Source of the DNA: Mycolicibacter heraklionensis
Lineage (GTDB): Bacteria > Actinomycetota > Actinomycetes > Mycobacteriales > Mycobacteriaceae
NCBI GenBank assembly: GCA_001673575.1
Contig: LZME01000019.1
Span: 1 to 49,556 of the forward strand
Direction: 5' to 3'
DNA: 49,556 nt
Part shown: piece by piece, positions 36,847-45,845 of the stretch
How positions within the stretch are numbered: position 1 is the stretch's first letter
Layout of the letters: each line of letters begins with the position of its first letter
Translations under genes and position numbers: made by a program
The notes under the pieces: model-generated
Database searches by the model: none
Seen by the model: the letters and a program-made list of their open reading frames with translations, nothing else
What the model was told of the DNA's origin: nothing

Positions 36847-37877
36847 GAGATTCGCTGATAGACCGGGTCCGGGAGCGCTTGGCATCAGAGTCCGGAGGGT
36901 CGTCGGAGCTGCGCCCCCAGGCGGTGGCCGCAGCGATCCGGGCTGAATCCGGTGGTGTGCTTGGCGATACCGAAATGCTGTCCAGCCTCCGGGTTCTGCA
37001 GACCGAATTGACCGGCGCCGGTGTGCTGGAACCATTGCTGTGCTCCCCGGGCACCACCGACGTTCTGGTCACCGGCCCCGATGCGGTGTGGGTCGACGAC
37101 GGAGCAGGACTGCGGCGCAGCGAGATTCGGTTCGCCGATGAAGCTGCTGTGCGACGGCTGGCCCAGCGGCTGGCGGTCGCTGCGGGACGCCGCCTCGACG
37201 ATGCCCAGCCCTGGGTCGATGGGCAGCTGCACGGCTTGAACGTCGGGGGCACCGGCGAGTTCACCGTGCGCCTGCACGCGATCCTGCCGCCGGTTGCCGC
37301 CGACGGGACGTGCCTGTCATTGCGGGTGCTGCGTCCGGCCACCCAGGACCTCGCCGCACTGACCGCCGCGGGCGCCATTGCGCCGCAGGCCGCCGCCCTG
37401 CTGTCCGACATCATCGCCGCCCGGCTGGCGTTTCTGGTCTCCGGCGGTACGGGCGCCGGGAAGACCACCCTGCTGGCCGCTCTGCTCGGCGCGGTCAGCG
37501 TAGGCGAGCGGGTGGTGTGCGTCGAGGATGCACCCGAGCTGCTGCCGCGCCACCCGCACGTGGTCCGACTGGTGGCCCGCGCGGCCAACGTCGAAGGCGC
37601 CGGCGAGGTGGGCATGCGCGAGCTGGTCCGGCAGGCGCTGCGGATGCGACCGGATCGGCTGGTGCTCGGCGAGGTCCGGGGCGCCGAAGTGGTCGATCTG
37701 CTGGCCGCATTGAACACCGGCCACGACGGCGGCGCCGGGACCGTACACGCCAACAATTCGGCCGAAGTCCCGGCCCGCATGGAAGCGCTTGCCGCGCTGG
37801 GTGGCCTGGATCGTGCCGGTCTGCACAGTCAGCTGGCGGCGGCCGTCTTATCTGGTGTCGCGAGCATGTGTGTATGA
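36843..37877 (+). pseudogene. Tad/Flp pilus ATPase (TadA/CpaF-like), 5' part, cut by the mobile element
   Basis: Orthologue of Rv3659c, a type II/IV secretion ATPase. Native sequence runs to 37847 (335 codons): Walker A SGGTGAGKTTL near residues 200-208, Asp-box ELLPRHPHVVRL, Walker B PDRLVLGEVRGAE, and the His-containing TGHDGGAGTVHANN. It stops being TadA at LAAAV; the next nine codons (LSGVASMCV, 37848-37874) come from the element and end at a stop at 37875-37877. The missing 59 codons are at 49245-49424. The core ATPase motifs survive, but the C-terminal end is lost, so it is probably inactive. Confidence 0.9.
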
Positions 37878-37883
37878 CTGTTA

Positions 37884-37920
37884 CCGATTAGGTGCGTCCC
37901 GTGCCGATCAGCCTAATCGG
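37884..37920. repeat. Subterminal hairpin at the left end of the element
   Basis: CCGATTAGG (37884-37892) and CCTAATCGG (37912-37920) are exact inverted copies with a 19-base loop, 36 bases inside the left tip. It could be a recombinase-binding or terminator structure. The rest of 37878-38028 holds no gene. Confidence 0.55.
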
Positions 37921-38028
37921 GAACGATTGAATCGCACGGTGTGCCCGCCTAGGGATTGCGCGGCTGCCATCCCGGCCCGTTTCTCCTGTCGCCTGCCCGG
38001 TTGCACTGATTGCGCCCCGGGAGAGGGC

Positions 38029-38724
38029 TCACCCCGGGCGGTTGTCGTCTGTGCCCCTTTGACCGTCGGGCTGTGGAACTGCGGATTGGGCTTCCTGGGT
38101 CCGGTGAGTGGCCAGGAAGTCGTCGACGATGCGGGCGCAGTCGTGTGCGGTGATGGATCGCAGGCCGGTCATTCGTGCGAACGCGAGTGGTCCGATGAGT
38201 TGGCACAGTGCGAGATCCGGGTCCAGGCCGTCGAATTCAGCAGCGGCCTCAATGTCTTGCAGGATGGCGTCGAAGGGCTGCCGGTATTGGTTGATGACCC
38301 GCGCTCGCAGCGCCTGCGGGGCATGTTCGGTGCTGGCGTGATCGATTGTGGTCGGGCCCAGGGCGAGCCAGGCCAGCATGGTGATGTGTGCTGGGGCGTC
38401 GGCGAACAGCGCAGACTGTCGGGTGAGCAGTTCGATGAGTCGTTCGCGCAATGTCCCACTGGCCGGCCCGGGTGGGGTTACTTGAGGTAAGAGTCGCTCG
38501 AAGGTGGCCGCGAGCAACTGCGATGAGCTGCCGAAATGGCGGTAGAGGGTGGTGCGGGCCACCTTGGAAGCTTTGGTGACCGCCTCGATGGTGACGGCTT
38601 CGATGCCACCGCTGCTGAGCAGCGCGGTCGCGGCGTCGAGCAAGCGGTTGCGCGACCGGGTCCGGCGGGGGTCAATATCGTCGTCATCGGGCACCGGCGG
38701 TACCTGCTCGCTGCTCACACCCAC
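38029..38724 (-). CDS. TetR/AcrR-family repressor
   Basis: 231 residues from GTG. The N-terminal TetR helix-turn-helix is clear at about residues 22-68: RNRLLDAATALLSSGGIEAV, then VTKASKVARTTLYRHFGSSS. The C-terminal ligand-binding part is helical and of the AcrR type. It is divergent from the PaaI-like thioesterase across about 100 bases with inverted repeats. The likely role is local repression of the thioesterase and transporter cargo, relieved by a lipophilic ligand. Confidence 0.88.
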   Translation of the reverse strand: MGVSSEQVPPVPDDDDIDPRRTRSRNRLLDAATALLSSGGIEAVTIEAVTKASKVARTTLYRHFGSSSQLLAATFERLLPQVTPPGPASGTLRERLIELLTRQSALFADAPAHITMLAWLALGPTTIDHASTEHAPQALRARVINQYRQPFDAILQDIEAAAEFDGLDPDLALCQLIGPLAFARMTGLRSITAHDCARIVDDFLATHRTQEAQSAVPQPDGQRGTDDNRPG

Positions 38725-38781
38725 TCACCCCTCGCCTCATTCCAGATTCCCGACCAATTACCCGCGTCACCGCCCGTAACG

Positions 38782-38807
38782 GGTACCGTACCAACGGTAG
38801 CGCAGCG
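38782..38807. promoter_or_regulatory. Candidate TetR operator between tetR and the thioesterase gene
   Basis: GGTAC-C-GTACC (38782-38792) is a perfect inverted repeat, followed by GGTAGCGCAGCG (38796-38807). A closely similar AGTAGCGCAGCG occurs in the next promoter (39408-39419), and CCGTAACG precedes both. Confidence 0.5.
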
Positions 38808-38825
38808 AAACTATGTGTACCGAAG

Positions 38826-39383
38826 GTGTCGTTGGTGGCCGATCACTCACCGCATCACGATGTCGCGTCCGGCCGCTCGGGTGCGGCACGGCCTGAGCTG
38901 CTGCCCGCACATACTCGGACGTGTATGGGTTGCGGACCGCAGAATCCGCACGGTCTGCAGCTGGTGGTTTACCGCAGCGGCGACACGGTGTACGCGGACG
39001 TGACTTTCGACGAACGCCACGTCGGCGCGCCCGGTCTGGCGCACGGCGGGGCGGTCGCCGCCGCCTGCGACGACGTGCTGGGGTTCGCGCTGTGGATTGC
39101 CGGCGCGCCCGCTGTGACACGCAGCCTGACCGTCGAATACCTCCAGCCGGTCGTGCTGCATCGATCCCACCGCATCACCGCGCACATTGCCTCCCGGGAA
39201 GGCCGCGTGCTGCACATCGGCGCAACCGGCACCGACCCCGAGGGGGCCACCCGATTCACCGCAAATGCGGTGTTCGTCGTGGTCACCGCCGATCACTTCG
39301 CCGCCTATGGCGACGTAGCAGCGTTCGAACATCTTCTTCGGCGGCTCGGGGACAACGGGGCGCCGAGCGATCCGGAATCCTGA
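38826..39383 (+). CDS. PaaI-like hotdog-fold thioesterase
   Basis: 185 residues from GTG 38826; GTG 38835, with GAAGG 8 bases upstream, is an equally good start. The hotdog core has CMGCGPQNPHGLQLVV, a stretch typical of the group, the catalytic AHGGAVAAACDDVLGFAL and TRSLTVEYLQPV. It probably cleaves an acyl-CoA thioester. Adjacent to TetR (divergent) and followed by the DUF6188 and MMPL genes, suggesting a role in lipid or aromatic acid handling by this cargo module. Confidence 0.83.
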   Translation: MSLVADHSPHHDVASGRSGAARPELLPAHTRTCMGCGPQNPHGLQLVVYRSGDTVYADVTFDERHVGAPGLAHGGAVAAACDDVLGFALWIAGAPAVTRSLTVEYLQPVVLHRSHRITAHIASREGRVLHIGATGTDPEGATRFTANAVFVVVTADHFAAYGDVAAFEHLLRRLGDNGAPSDPES

Positions 39384-39408
39384 CCCGCAACCCGTAACGC
39401 TATTACTA

Positions 39409-39423
39409 GTAGCGCAGCGCTAC
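39409..39423. promoter_or_regulatory. Second candidate TetR operator before the DUF6188 gene
   Basis: GTAGCGC-A-GCGCTAC is a perfect 7+1+7 inverted repeat 50 bases before the DUF6188 start. It shares TAGCGCAGCG with the site at 38797-38806. Confidence 0.55.
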
Positions 39424-39473
39424 TTGCCGTACCATTTCAGTGCAGACCGGTTGGGCGTCGACGGAGGTGCGCG

Positions 39474-39908
39474 ATGTACACCACGTGGATCGAAGGTTGC
39501 ACCGTGCAGCGGATGTCGTTGCAGGGTGATCTGGTGTTGAGCTTTGATGACGCCAACGAGGTAGTCATCAGTTGCCTGCTGTGGCTTGCCCTGCCGGCTA
39601 GCGGTGAGTTTCCGGCCGAGGAAGTGCTCATCGACCCGCGCGAGGTCGCCGCCCACCAACGTCCGCTACTGGATCTGGCGGGTGCGGTGTGCACGAAGGC
39701 ATGCCACGACGATTCCGGTCGGCTACTCCTGAGCTTCTCCAACGGCCTGCGCATCGAGGTCAGCGCCAACGAGCGCGCCACCGCCTGGGAGCTCTACGGC
39801 AAACACCACGGTTACATGGCGTGCCTGCCGCACGGCAGGGTCAAGGTGGTCCGCCATGACATCCCCTACGACGAGGACGACAATGCCGGTGCAACGACCC
39901 CCAACTAA
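39474..39908 (+). CDS. DUF6188-like protein
   Basis: 144 residues. Alternating strands (VQRMSLQGDLVLSFDDANEV, then DPREVAAHQRPLLDLAGAVC, LLLSFSNGLRIEV and ATAWELYGKHHGYMACLPHG) match the pattern I associate with actinobacterial DUF6188, small proteins of unknown function. It is cytoplasmic, with no metal or catalytic motif. It lies downstream of a putative TetR operator and 54 bases before the MMPL gene, so probably in one transcript. Confidence 0.65.
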   Translation: MYTTWIEGCTVQRMSLQGDLVLSFDDANEVVISCLLWLALPASGEFPAEEVLIDPREVAAHQRPLLDLAGAVCTKACHDDSGRLLLSFSNGLRIEVSANERATAWELYGKHHGYMACLPHGRVKVVRHDIPYDEDDNAGATTPN

Positions 39909-39962
39909 GGATCTTCGTCATCGCCGGCAGCCGAGTCATTGTGACCGGCGGCAGCGTCTTTC

Positions 39963-42900
39963 GTGGGCGCAGGCGCGGTGAGTGCGGACAACCCGGGCGG
40001 TGCGGGCACGGCAACCCTGCCTGTGCGGGCCCGCAACGGGGTGGCCGATCCGGGCCAATCCAGTGAGTACAGCAGCCGGTTAGCAACACTGGCCGGGTTC
40101 ACGGTGCGTCATAAAGCACTGGTCATCGGCGGCTGGATCGCCGTCGCCGTGCTGCTTGCACTGGTGTTCCCGCAGCTGGAAACGGTGGTACGGCAGCAAT
40201 CGGTGAACCTGATCCCCCGCGACGCCGCGTCGTTTCAAACCGTGGACCGCATGAGCGCGGCCTTCGGTGAACAGGGCTCCAAAACGATGCTGGTCGTGGC
40301 GATGGAAGACCCCGACGGCTTAACCGCGCCGGTGCGCAACCGCTATGAGCAGTTGGTGGTGCAGCTGCGCGCCGATACCGACCACGTCTTGCTGGTTCAA
40401 GATCTGCTCGCCGACCCGGTCACCGCGGCGCATGCGACCAGCAATGACGGCAAAGCCTGGTATCTGCCGGTGGGTGTGGCCGGCACCCTGGGTGACCCCA
40501 AGGCCGCCGAATCCGTCCAAGCCGTGCGCGACATCGCCGCCGGTTTATTCGCCGGTTCACCGACGACCGTGCACGTGACGGGCCCGGCGGCCACCTTCAA
40601 CGACCAGATCGCTGCCGCCGAACACGACCTGCTGCTGATCTCGATCGCCACCGCCGCGCTGATCGCACTGATCCTGCTGATTGTCTACCGGTCGGTGTTC
40701 ACCGCCTTGCTGCCCCTGCTGGTGATCGGGGTCAGCCTGGCCGTCGGCCGTGGTGTGCTGTCTGTCCTCGGCGAGAGCGGCATGCCCGTCTCGCAGTTCA
40801 CCGTGGCGTTCATGACCGTGATCCTGCTCGGGGCGGGCACCGACTACACGGTGTTTTTGATCAGCCGCTACCACGAACAGCGCCGCGCACATGTCCCCGC
40901 CGATCAGGCCGTCATTCATGCCACCGCCAGCATCGGGCGCGTGATCCTGGCCTCGGCGGCCACCGTTGCGCTGGCCTTTTTTGCCATGGTTTTCGCTCGC
41001 CTCAGTGTTTTCGCCGGGCTCGGCCCGGCCTGCGCGGTCGCCGTGCTGGTCGGATTCCTGGCCACCGTGACCCTGTTGCCGCCGGTGCTGGCGCTGGCCG
41101 CCCGCCGTGGAATCGGCGAGCCGAAATCCGATCGAACCCGCCGCTACTGGAACAGTGTCGCTGTCGCGGTGGTCCGCCGGCCGGTGCCACTGTTGGCCGT
41201 GAGCCTGGTGATCCTGCTGGCCCTCTCGGCCATCGCCACCACGATGAAGATCAGCTACGACGACCGCAAAGGCCAGCCTGCCACCACCGCCAGCAACCAG
41301 GGTTACCAACTGCTGGATCGCCACTTCCCCAAAGACGTCGTCATCACCGAATTTCTCGTCGTGGAGAACCCCGACGACATGCGCACCAGCAAAGGTCTGG
41401 CCGACCTCGACGAGATGGCCTCCCGGGTCGCCCAAGTATCCGGGGTCACCAAAGTCATCGGGATAACCCGCCCCACCGGCACCCGTCTCGAACAAGCCCA
41501 ACTGTCTTGGCAGAACAGGCAGATCGGCGACAAGATGGCCGACGCCGTCGCCGATGGCGACGCACGAAAAGGCGACCTCACTCAACTCACCGACGGCGCC
41601 GATCAACTCGCTGGCGGCCTGGCCCAGCTCGATGCCGCCCTGCACGCGATCTTGACCCCGCTGTCGGGCGTACTGGCCCGAGCCCAATCCGGTGACACCC
41701 TGCTGTGGTCATCTCGACCGTTGCTGCAAGAACTTTCGGCCTCCGCACCCACCGTCGACCAAGCCATCCAATCCGGCCCCGGGCTGCGGTCGCGGGCGGA
41801 TCAAGCCGAAACCGCCCTCGCCGTGCTGGCCCCCCTCGTCGATGGCCTGAACACTTCCGAGTGGTGTGCCACCACGCCGCAATGCGCGCAAATCCGTAAC
41901 CAGGTCCGGATCCTGGTGAGTTTGCGCGATAACGGATTCTTCACCGAAGTCGCCACCCTCGGCGATCGCTACAACCCTGACACCGACGCCACCATTGCTG
42001 GCACCCTTGCCGACATACAAGCCGCTGCCGCAGCACTTGACAAGGCCTTCGGAACTCAGGGTGATCCCGCGGACCCGGCCGGCAACATCGGCCGGCTCCA
42101 AGAGGGCGTCGGCCAACTCGCTTCCGGGGCGCAAGCGCTGGCCGCCGGTGTGCACGCCCTGGCCGACAGCAACATCGAAATGTTGGCTCGGATGGGCCAG
42201 GTCGCCGCCCAACTGCAGAACTCGGCCCGCGCCAGCGCCGGCTCTGACGCAGCGAGCGGTTTCTACCTGCCCGCCAGTGCCTTCGATAACCGTCAATTCA
42301 CCGACGTTGCCAAACAATTCCTCTCACCCGATGGCAAAACCGCCCGCTTTGTCGTCGAATCCAGCTACGACCCCTACAGCGCGCAGGCGATCACCCTCGC
42401 CCGCCAGATCGTCGAGACCGCCGACACCGCCCGCCCCAACACCACCCTGGCCAACGCCACTATCGCCGTTGCCGGGTTCCCCGCCGTCAACTCCGACATC
42501 CAACGGCTCCTGTCGGCTGACTTCACCCAACTGGCCATCAGCACCCTGGTCATCGTCGGACTCATCCTCATCCTGCTCTTGCGCGCCCTGCTCGCCCCGC
42601 TATACCTGCTGGGGACGGTCGTGCTGAACTACCTGGCCTCACTGGGCATCGGAGTGCTGGTCTTCCAATGGGGACTCGGCTACGAAATCGCCTGGCCCGT
42701 CCCGTTGCTGGCTTTCATCATCCTGGTAGCCGTCGGCGCCGACTACAACATGCTGCTCGTCTCACGGCTGCGGGAGGAATCCAAACACAACATTCGCGTA
42801 GGGGTACTGCGCACCGTCGCCCGCACCGGCTCGGTCATCACCTCGGCCGGAATCATCTTCGCCGCCAGCATGTTCGGACTGATGTTCGGCTCCATCGCGA

Positions 42901-43094
42901 TCATGATCCAAGTCGGCCTCATCATCGGCTGCGGACTCCTACTCGACACATTCCTCGTTCGCACCCTCACCGTCCCCGCCATCGCCACACTCCTGCGCGA
43001 AGCCAGCTGGTGGCCCAACACGCCGCGCTCTATCCCACCTCCACACCGTCAGGCCCGCCTGAGCGATCCGTATTACGACACAGGCACCCTGTAA
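39963..43094 (+). CDS. MMPL-family (RND superfamily) membrane transporter
   Basis: 1043 residues; GTG 39963 used, GTG 39978 also possible. The layout is that of MmpL/RND proteins: TM1 near residues 50-70, a large external loop, TM2-6 (about 220-370), TM7, a second very large helical loop (about 430-830) and TM8-12 (about 855-1015). The proton-relay Asp-Tyr pairs are Asp294-Tyr295 (GAGTDYTVFLISRYHEQ) and Asp927-Tyr928 (VGADYNMLLVSRLREE). Mycobacterial MmpLs export lipids or drugs; no substrate can be told. It is the largest cargo gene of the element. Confidence 0.92.
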   Translation: MGAGAVSADNPGGAGTATLPVRARNGVADPGQSSEYSSRLATLAGFTVRHKALVIGGWIAVAVLLALVFPQLETVVRQQSVNLIPRDAASFQTVDRMSAAFGEQGSKTMLVVAMEDPDGLTAPVRNRYEQLVVQLRADTDHVLLVQDLLADPVTAAHATSNDGKAWYLPVGVAGTLGDPKAAESVQAVRDIAAGLFAGSPTTVHVTGPAATFNDQIAAAEHDLLLISIATAALIALILLIVYRSVFTALLPLLVIGVSLAVGRGVLSVLGESGMPVSQFTVAFMTVILLGAGTDYTVFLISRYHEQRRAHVPADQAVIHATASIGRVILASAATVALAFFAMVFARLSVFAGLGPACAVAVLVGFLATVTLLPPVLALAARRGIGEPKSDRTRRYWNSVAVAVVRRPVPLLAVSLVILLALSAIATTMKISYDDRKGQPATTASNQGYQLLDRHFPKDVVITEFLVVENPDDMRTSKGLADLDEMASRVAQVSGVTKVIGITRPTGTRLEQAQLSWQNRQIGDKMADAVADGDARKGDLTQLTDGADQLAGGLAQLDAALHAILTPLSGVLARAQSGDTLLWSSRPLLQELSASAPTVDQAIQSGPGLRSRADQAETALAVLAPLVDGLNTSEWCATTPQCAQIRNQVRILVSLRDNGFFTEVATLGDRYNPDTDATIAGTLADIQAAAAALDKAFGTQGDPADPAGNIGRLQEGVGQLASGAQALAAGVHALADSNIEMLARMGQVAAQLQNSARASAGSDAASGFYLPASAFDNRQFTDVAKQFLSPDGKTARFVVESSYDPYSAQAITLARQIVETADTARPNTTLANATIAVAGFPAVNSDIQRLLSADFTQLAISTLVIVGLILILLLRALLAPLYLLGTVVLNYLASLGIGVLVFQWGLGYEIAWPVPLLAFIILVAVGADYNMLLVSRLREESKHNIRVGVLRTVARTGSVITSAGIIFAASMFGLMFGSIAIMIQVGLIIGCGLLLDTFLVRTLTVPAIATLLREASWWPNTPRSIPPPHRQARLSDPYYDTGTL

Positions 43095-43206
43095 CCGCCG
43101 CAGATTGGGGGATTACGGCTACGGGTGCGTGGTTTCGGCGCCACAATGGCTGGAATCGCGAGTGAAGTGCAGGCGGTGCCCCAAGCCGTTGTTGCGATGG
43201 CACCCA

Positions 43207-43620
43207 TTAGCCGCCGCCCCCTGCACCGTTTCCGGCGTCGAGTTGTCCGTAGAGCAGTGCGATTGTCGATTCTTGTTCGGCAAGCTTGGTTCTCAGTGCG
43301 CGGATCTCACCGTCCTTGGCGACCAGTTGGGCACGTAGGGCGGCTACGACGGTGCTCTCGCGGCCCGTCGCGGCGTCGAGCGAAGGCGGCTGGCGTCGGT
43401 AGGCGTCGATGATCGCGACGAGGTCGCGGTGCTTGTAGACGGTCTTGCGTTCTACGCCGGCGCGGGCAGCGACGGTGGATATGTTGATGATGGCGTTGGT
43501 CTTGCGCAGGTGTTTGATGGCGCGTTCGATATCCCGGCGCTTGGTCTGGGAGATGTTCTTACGGTAGTCGGCCAGGGCGCGGCGGGCGTTATCCGAAGGG
43601 GGAGGGGGGCGTTGCCTCAT
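43207..43620 (-). CDS. tnpC: TnpC-like transposition accessory protein (DUF6262)
   Basis: 137 residues from ATG 43620, which overlaps the tnpB stop (ATGA); the longer frame to 43815 lies inside tnpB. A helix-turn-helix-like segment (INISTVAARAGVERKTVYKH) is followed by a coiled coil with LRAQLVAKDGEIRALRTKL. This is the pattern of the third gene of Tn554 elements, whose TnpC (125 residues) influences the frequency and orientation of insertion. It is convergent with the MMPL gene. Confidence 0.8.
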   Translation of the reverse strand: MRQRPPPPSDNARRALADYRKNISQTKRRDIERAIKHLRKTNAIINISTVAARAGVERKTVYKHRDLVAIIDAYRRQPPSLDAATGRESTVVAALRAQLVAKDGEIRALRTKLAEQESTIALLYGQLDAGNGAGGGG

Positions 43621-45845
43621 CCGGGTGCGTTGGGGTCGGCTTTGCGTAGAACAGATTCGTGGCTGCCGCGGGTCTTGACCTTCAACAGCGGCAACCGGTT
43701 TGAGGCACCAGCACCGCCCACACTGGCTCCGTTCGCGAGGCCCTCGGTGTCGGTGTGCAGACGCTCGATGATCGCGTCCAGAGAGGCGATCTCCCGGCGC
43801 CGTTCGTGAATCCACACGTTGTCGTCGGTGAGTTCCCGCCCGCTACGTCGCCGGTACTGTTCGCGGCGGACCTCGATCAAGTTGACGGTCTTGGCGCGCT
43901 GCGCGATCAATTCGTCGAGATGAGTGGCGTCGGTGGCGAAATGCCCGCATGACAGACAAGCATTTCCTTTGTCACAGCTCTTCAGCGGAGGAAGCAGGCA
44001 CACGCCGTTGGGAAGTACCCGATCCGTGCGGGCCGCCAGTTGAGTCATGTCATAAATATCGGATGGACTGATTGCGATATCGGTGCCGTGTGCGCCGACC
44101 TTCTTGTGCCGCAGGAATTCTGACTCAGCTGTTGCAGCAAGCGTCGCAGCGTAGCGCAGGGTCATCTCAGGGGATGCGTGCCCAAGGTATCGCTGTACCA
44201 CGTGAATGGGAACGCCGTCGTTTAGCAACTCGGTGGCCCGGGTATGGCGCAGCCGATGGGTCTGGCTGAACCGCAGCGGACGCCCGGCCGAGTCGGCCAG
44301 GCCGTGAACCTTGTCGAGTTTGTTCAGTGCCACACCGTAGGACTGGTAGGTGCGGGCCCGGTGGCCCTGATGCTGGTGGCGCAGTCCGAGGAACAGGTAC
44401 TTCGGGCTCAGCCCAGGGTAGCGGCGGCGAACCCACTGTTGCTGTTCGGTGATCACGTTGACCACCGCCTTCTCAACCAGGATCGACGGCAGTACCCCGT
44501 CGACCTTGGTCTGCTGGTAGCGCAACTTGGCGACGAATGCGTTGGGGTCATCGGAATCTGTGGGGCGTTCCGGGCCGGGAATAGCGGTCAGAGGGTCGAA
44601 GTCGAGCATCAGTATCTCCGAGGCTCGGCGTCCGGTCAGCGCCTGCAGCAGCCAGACGCGCGCGGCTTGCGGGTCTCCGAGGCCGGCGACAACCGAGATC
44701 GTTGCATCAGGGTGAGTGATGGCCACCGGCATACCGCGATCGGCCGCCAGCACATCGAGGTAGCACAGCATCTGCTGCAATTCCGACGTGGAGAACCACG
44801 TCAGCTCCCGCTGCCGGTTGGCGCGGCGCGTTCGAAACGCCGCGCCCCACAGACGCGTGTAGGTGTCGGTGATCTGAGCCCACCGGGGGTCGCCGGTCGC
44901 CGCAGCGGCTTCCTCGGCGTGATCAACCATGAAGGCGTAGAACACCTGGGCCTGCGACTGGGTCGAGTCCACCGCGGATGCTGACAACGGCCGGTCTGGT
45001 TTGAACTGTGCGGATGGGGATTTCAGGTAGTTGGAGAACTCGGTGAACAACAACCGCAGGGCGGCGCGGTCATCGGCCAACAGTGGGGTGCTGATGTTGC
45101 GGGCGGCCAAGAACGGGCCGAGGTGCCTGGCCATGTTGCGAGCACGATCGGCTACCGATGACCAGCGCAGCAATTCCGCGGTTATGGAGGTGCGCAGCCA
45201 GAACCGCACGCCCTCACGCAGCCAGGGCGGGTGGATCGCGGCAAGTTTGACGACTTGGTCATGGCTGGGTTCATGTTCGCGCTGTGGTATGCGGGGATCA
45301 GCCCGTAGATCCCAGATGTCATGGGCCCACCACGGGGCATCGGTGCAGCGCACCGATACGTAAAGATGCAGGTGCTCGATCAAGGCCACGACCTGGCGCC
45401 GAGCCCCCGCGGAGGGCAGGCGGGCGTTGCGGCGCTCAAAGCGCACCACGGCGTGACGTACGACATCCTCGGCCGCGAGGTCTGCAATGCTCACTGGAGG
45501 CCGGTGATACCGCTGCTGGTGCTCGGCGGCGGCGTCGGTCAAGGCGACGGCCGTCCACTTCAGCAGGAACGGCTCGATCTTGCGGATTCCTTCGTGGCCG
45601 CACAACCACACCCACCACGCCATTTCTTGGCGAAAGCGTTCTGGGACATCGGCGGGGGTGAAGTCGTGGCCGTCGGGATTGTTCAGGTAGCGCTGGTTGC
45701 GCACGAACACGGCGTCGAACGGTGCAGCGTCGATGCGGTAGTGCAAAGTTCGCCACGATTCAGGGACCTGCTGCCATTGCCGATCCCACACGGTGGCCGC
45801 CGCGGATCCTGCAGAATCGACGTGACTGTTACGGGGTTGAGTCAT
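43617..45845 (-). CDS. tnpB: Tyrosine recombinase, Tn554 TnpB type
   Basis: 742 residues. The catalytic residues can be read: Arg in LTGRRASEILMLDF, His/Arg in HRLRHTRATELLNDGVP, and His and Tyr in YLGHASPEMTLRYAATL. A cysteine-rich segment (CDKGNACLSCGHFATDATH) and a charged helical tail follow the catalytic domain, as in TnpB of Tn554 and distinguishing it from TnpA. The start overlaps the tnpA end by 17 bases, indicating coupled translation. Confidence 0.88.
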   Translation of the reverse strand: MTQPRNSHVDSAGSAAATVWDRQWQQVPESWRTLHYRIDAAPFDAVFVRNQRYLNNPDGHDFTPADVPERFRQEMAWWVWLCGHEGIRKIEPFLLKWTAVALTDAAAEHQQRYHRPPVSIADLAAEDVVRHAVVRFERRNARLPSAGARRQVVALIEHLHLYVSVRCTDAPWWAHDIWDLRADPRIPQREHEPSHDQVVKLAAIHPPWLREGVRFWLRTSITAELLRWSSVADRARNMARHLGPFLAARNISTPLLADDRAALRLLFTEFSNYLKSPSAQFKPDRPLSASAVDSTQSQAQVFYAFMVDHAEEAAAATGDPRWAQITDTYTRLWGAAFRTRRANRQRELTWFSTSELQQMLCYLDVLAADRGMPVAITHPDATISVVAGLGDPQAARVWLLQALTGRRASEILMLDFDPLTAIPGPERPTDSDDPNAFVAKLRYQQTKVDGVLPSILVEKAVVNVITEQQQWVRRRYPGLSPKYLFLGLRHQHQGHRARTYQSYGVALNKLDKVHGLADSAGRPLRFSQTHRLRHTRATELLNDGVPIHVVQRYLGHASPEMTLRYAATLAATAESEFLRHKKVGAHGTDIAISPSDIYDMTQLAARTDRVLPNGVCLLPPLKSCDKGNACLSCGHFATDATHLDELIAQRAKTVNLIEVRREQYRRRSGRELTDDNVWIHERRREIASLDAIIERLHTDTEGLANGASVGGAGASNRLPLLKVKTRGSHESVLRKADPNAPG

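Noticed and set aside
37789..38490. Open frame reading from the tad ATPase into the element on the plus strand
   Set aside because: It lies out of frame with the ATPase and antisense to the TetR gene; no homology pattern.
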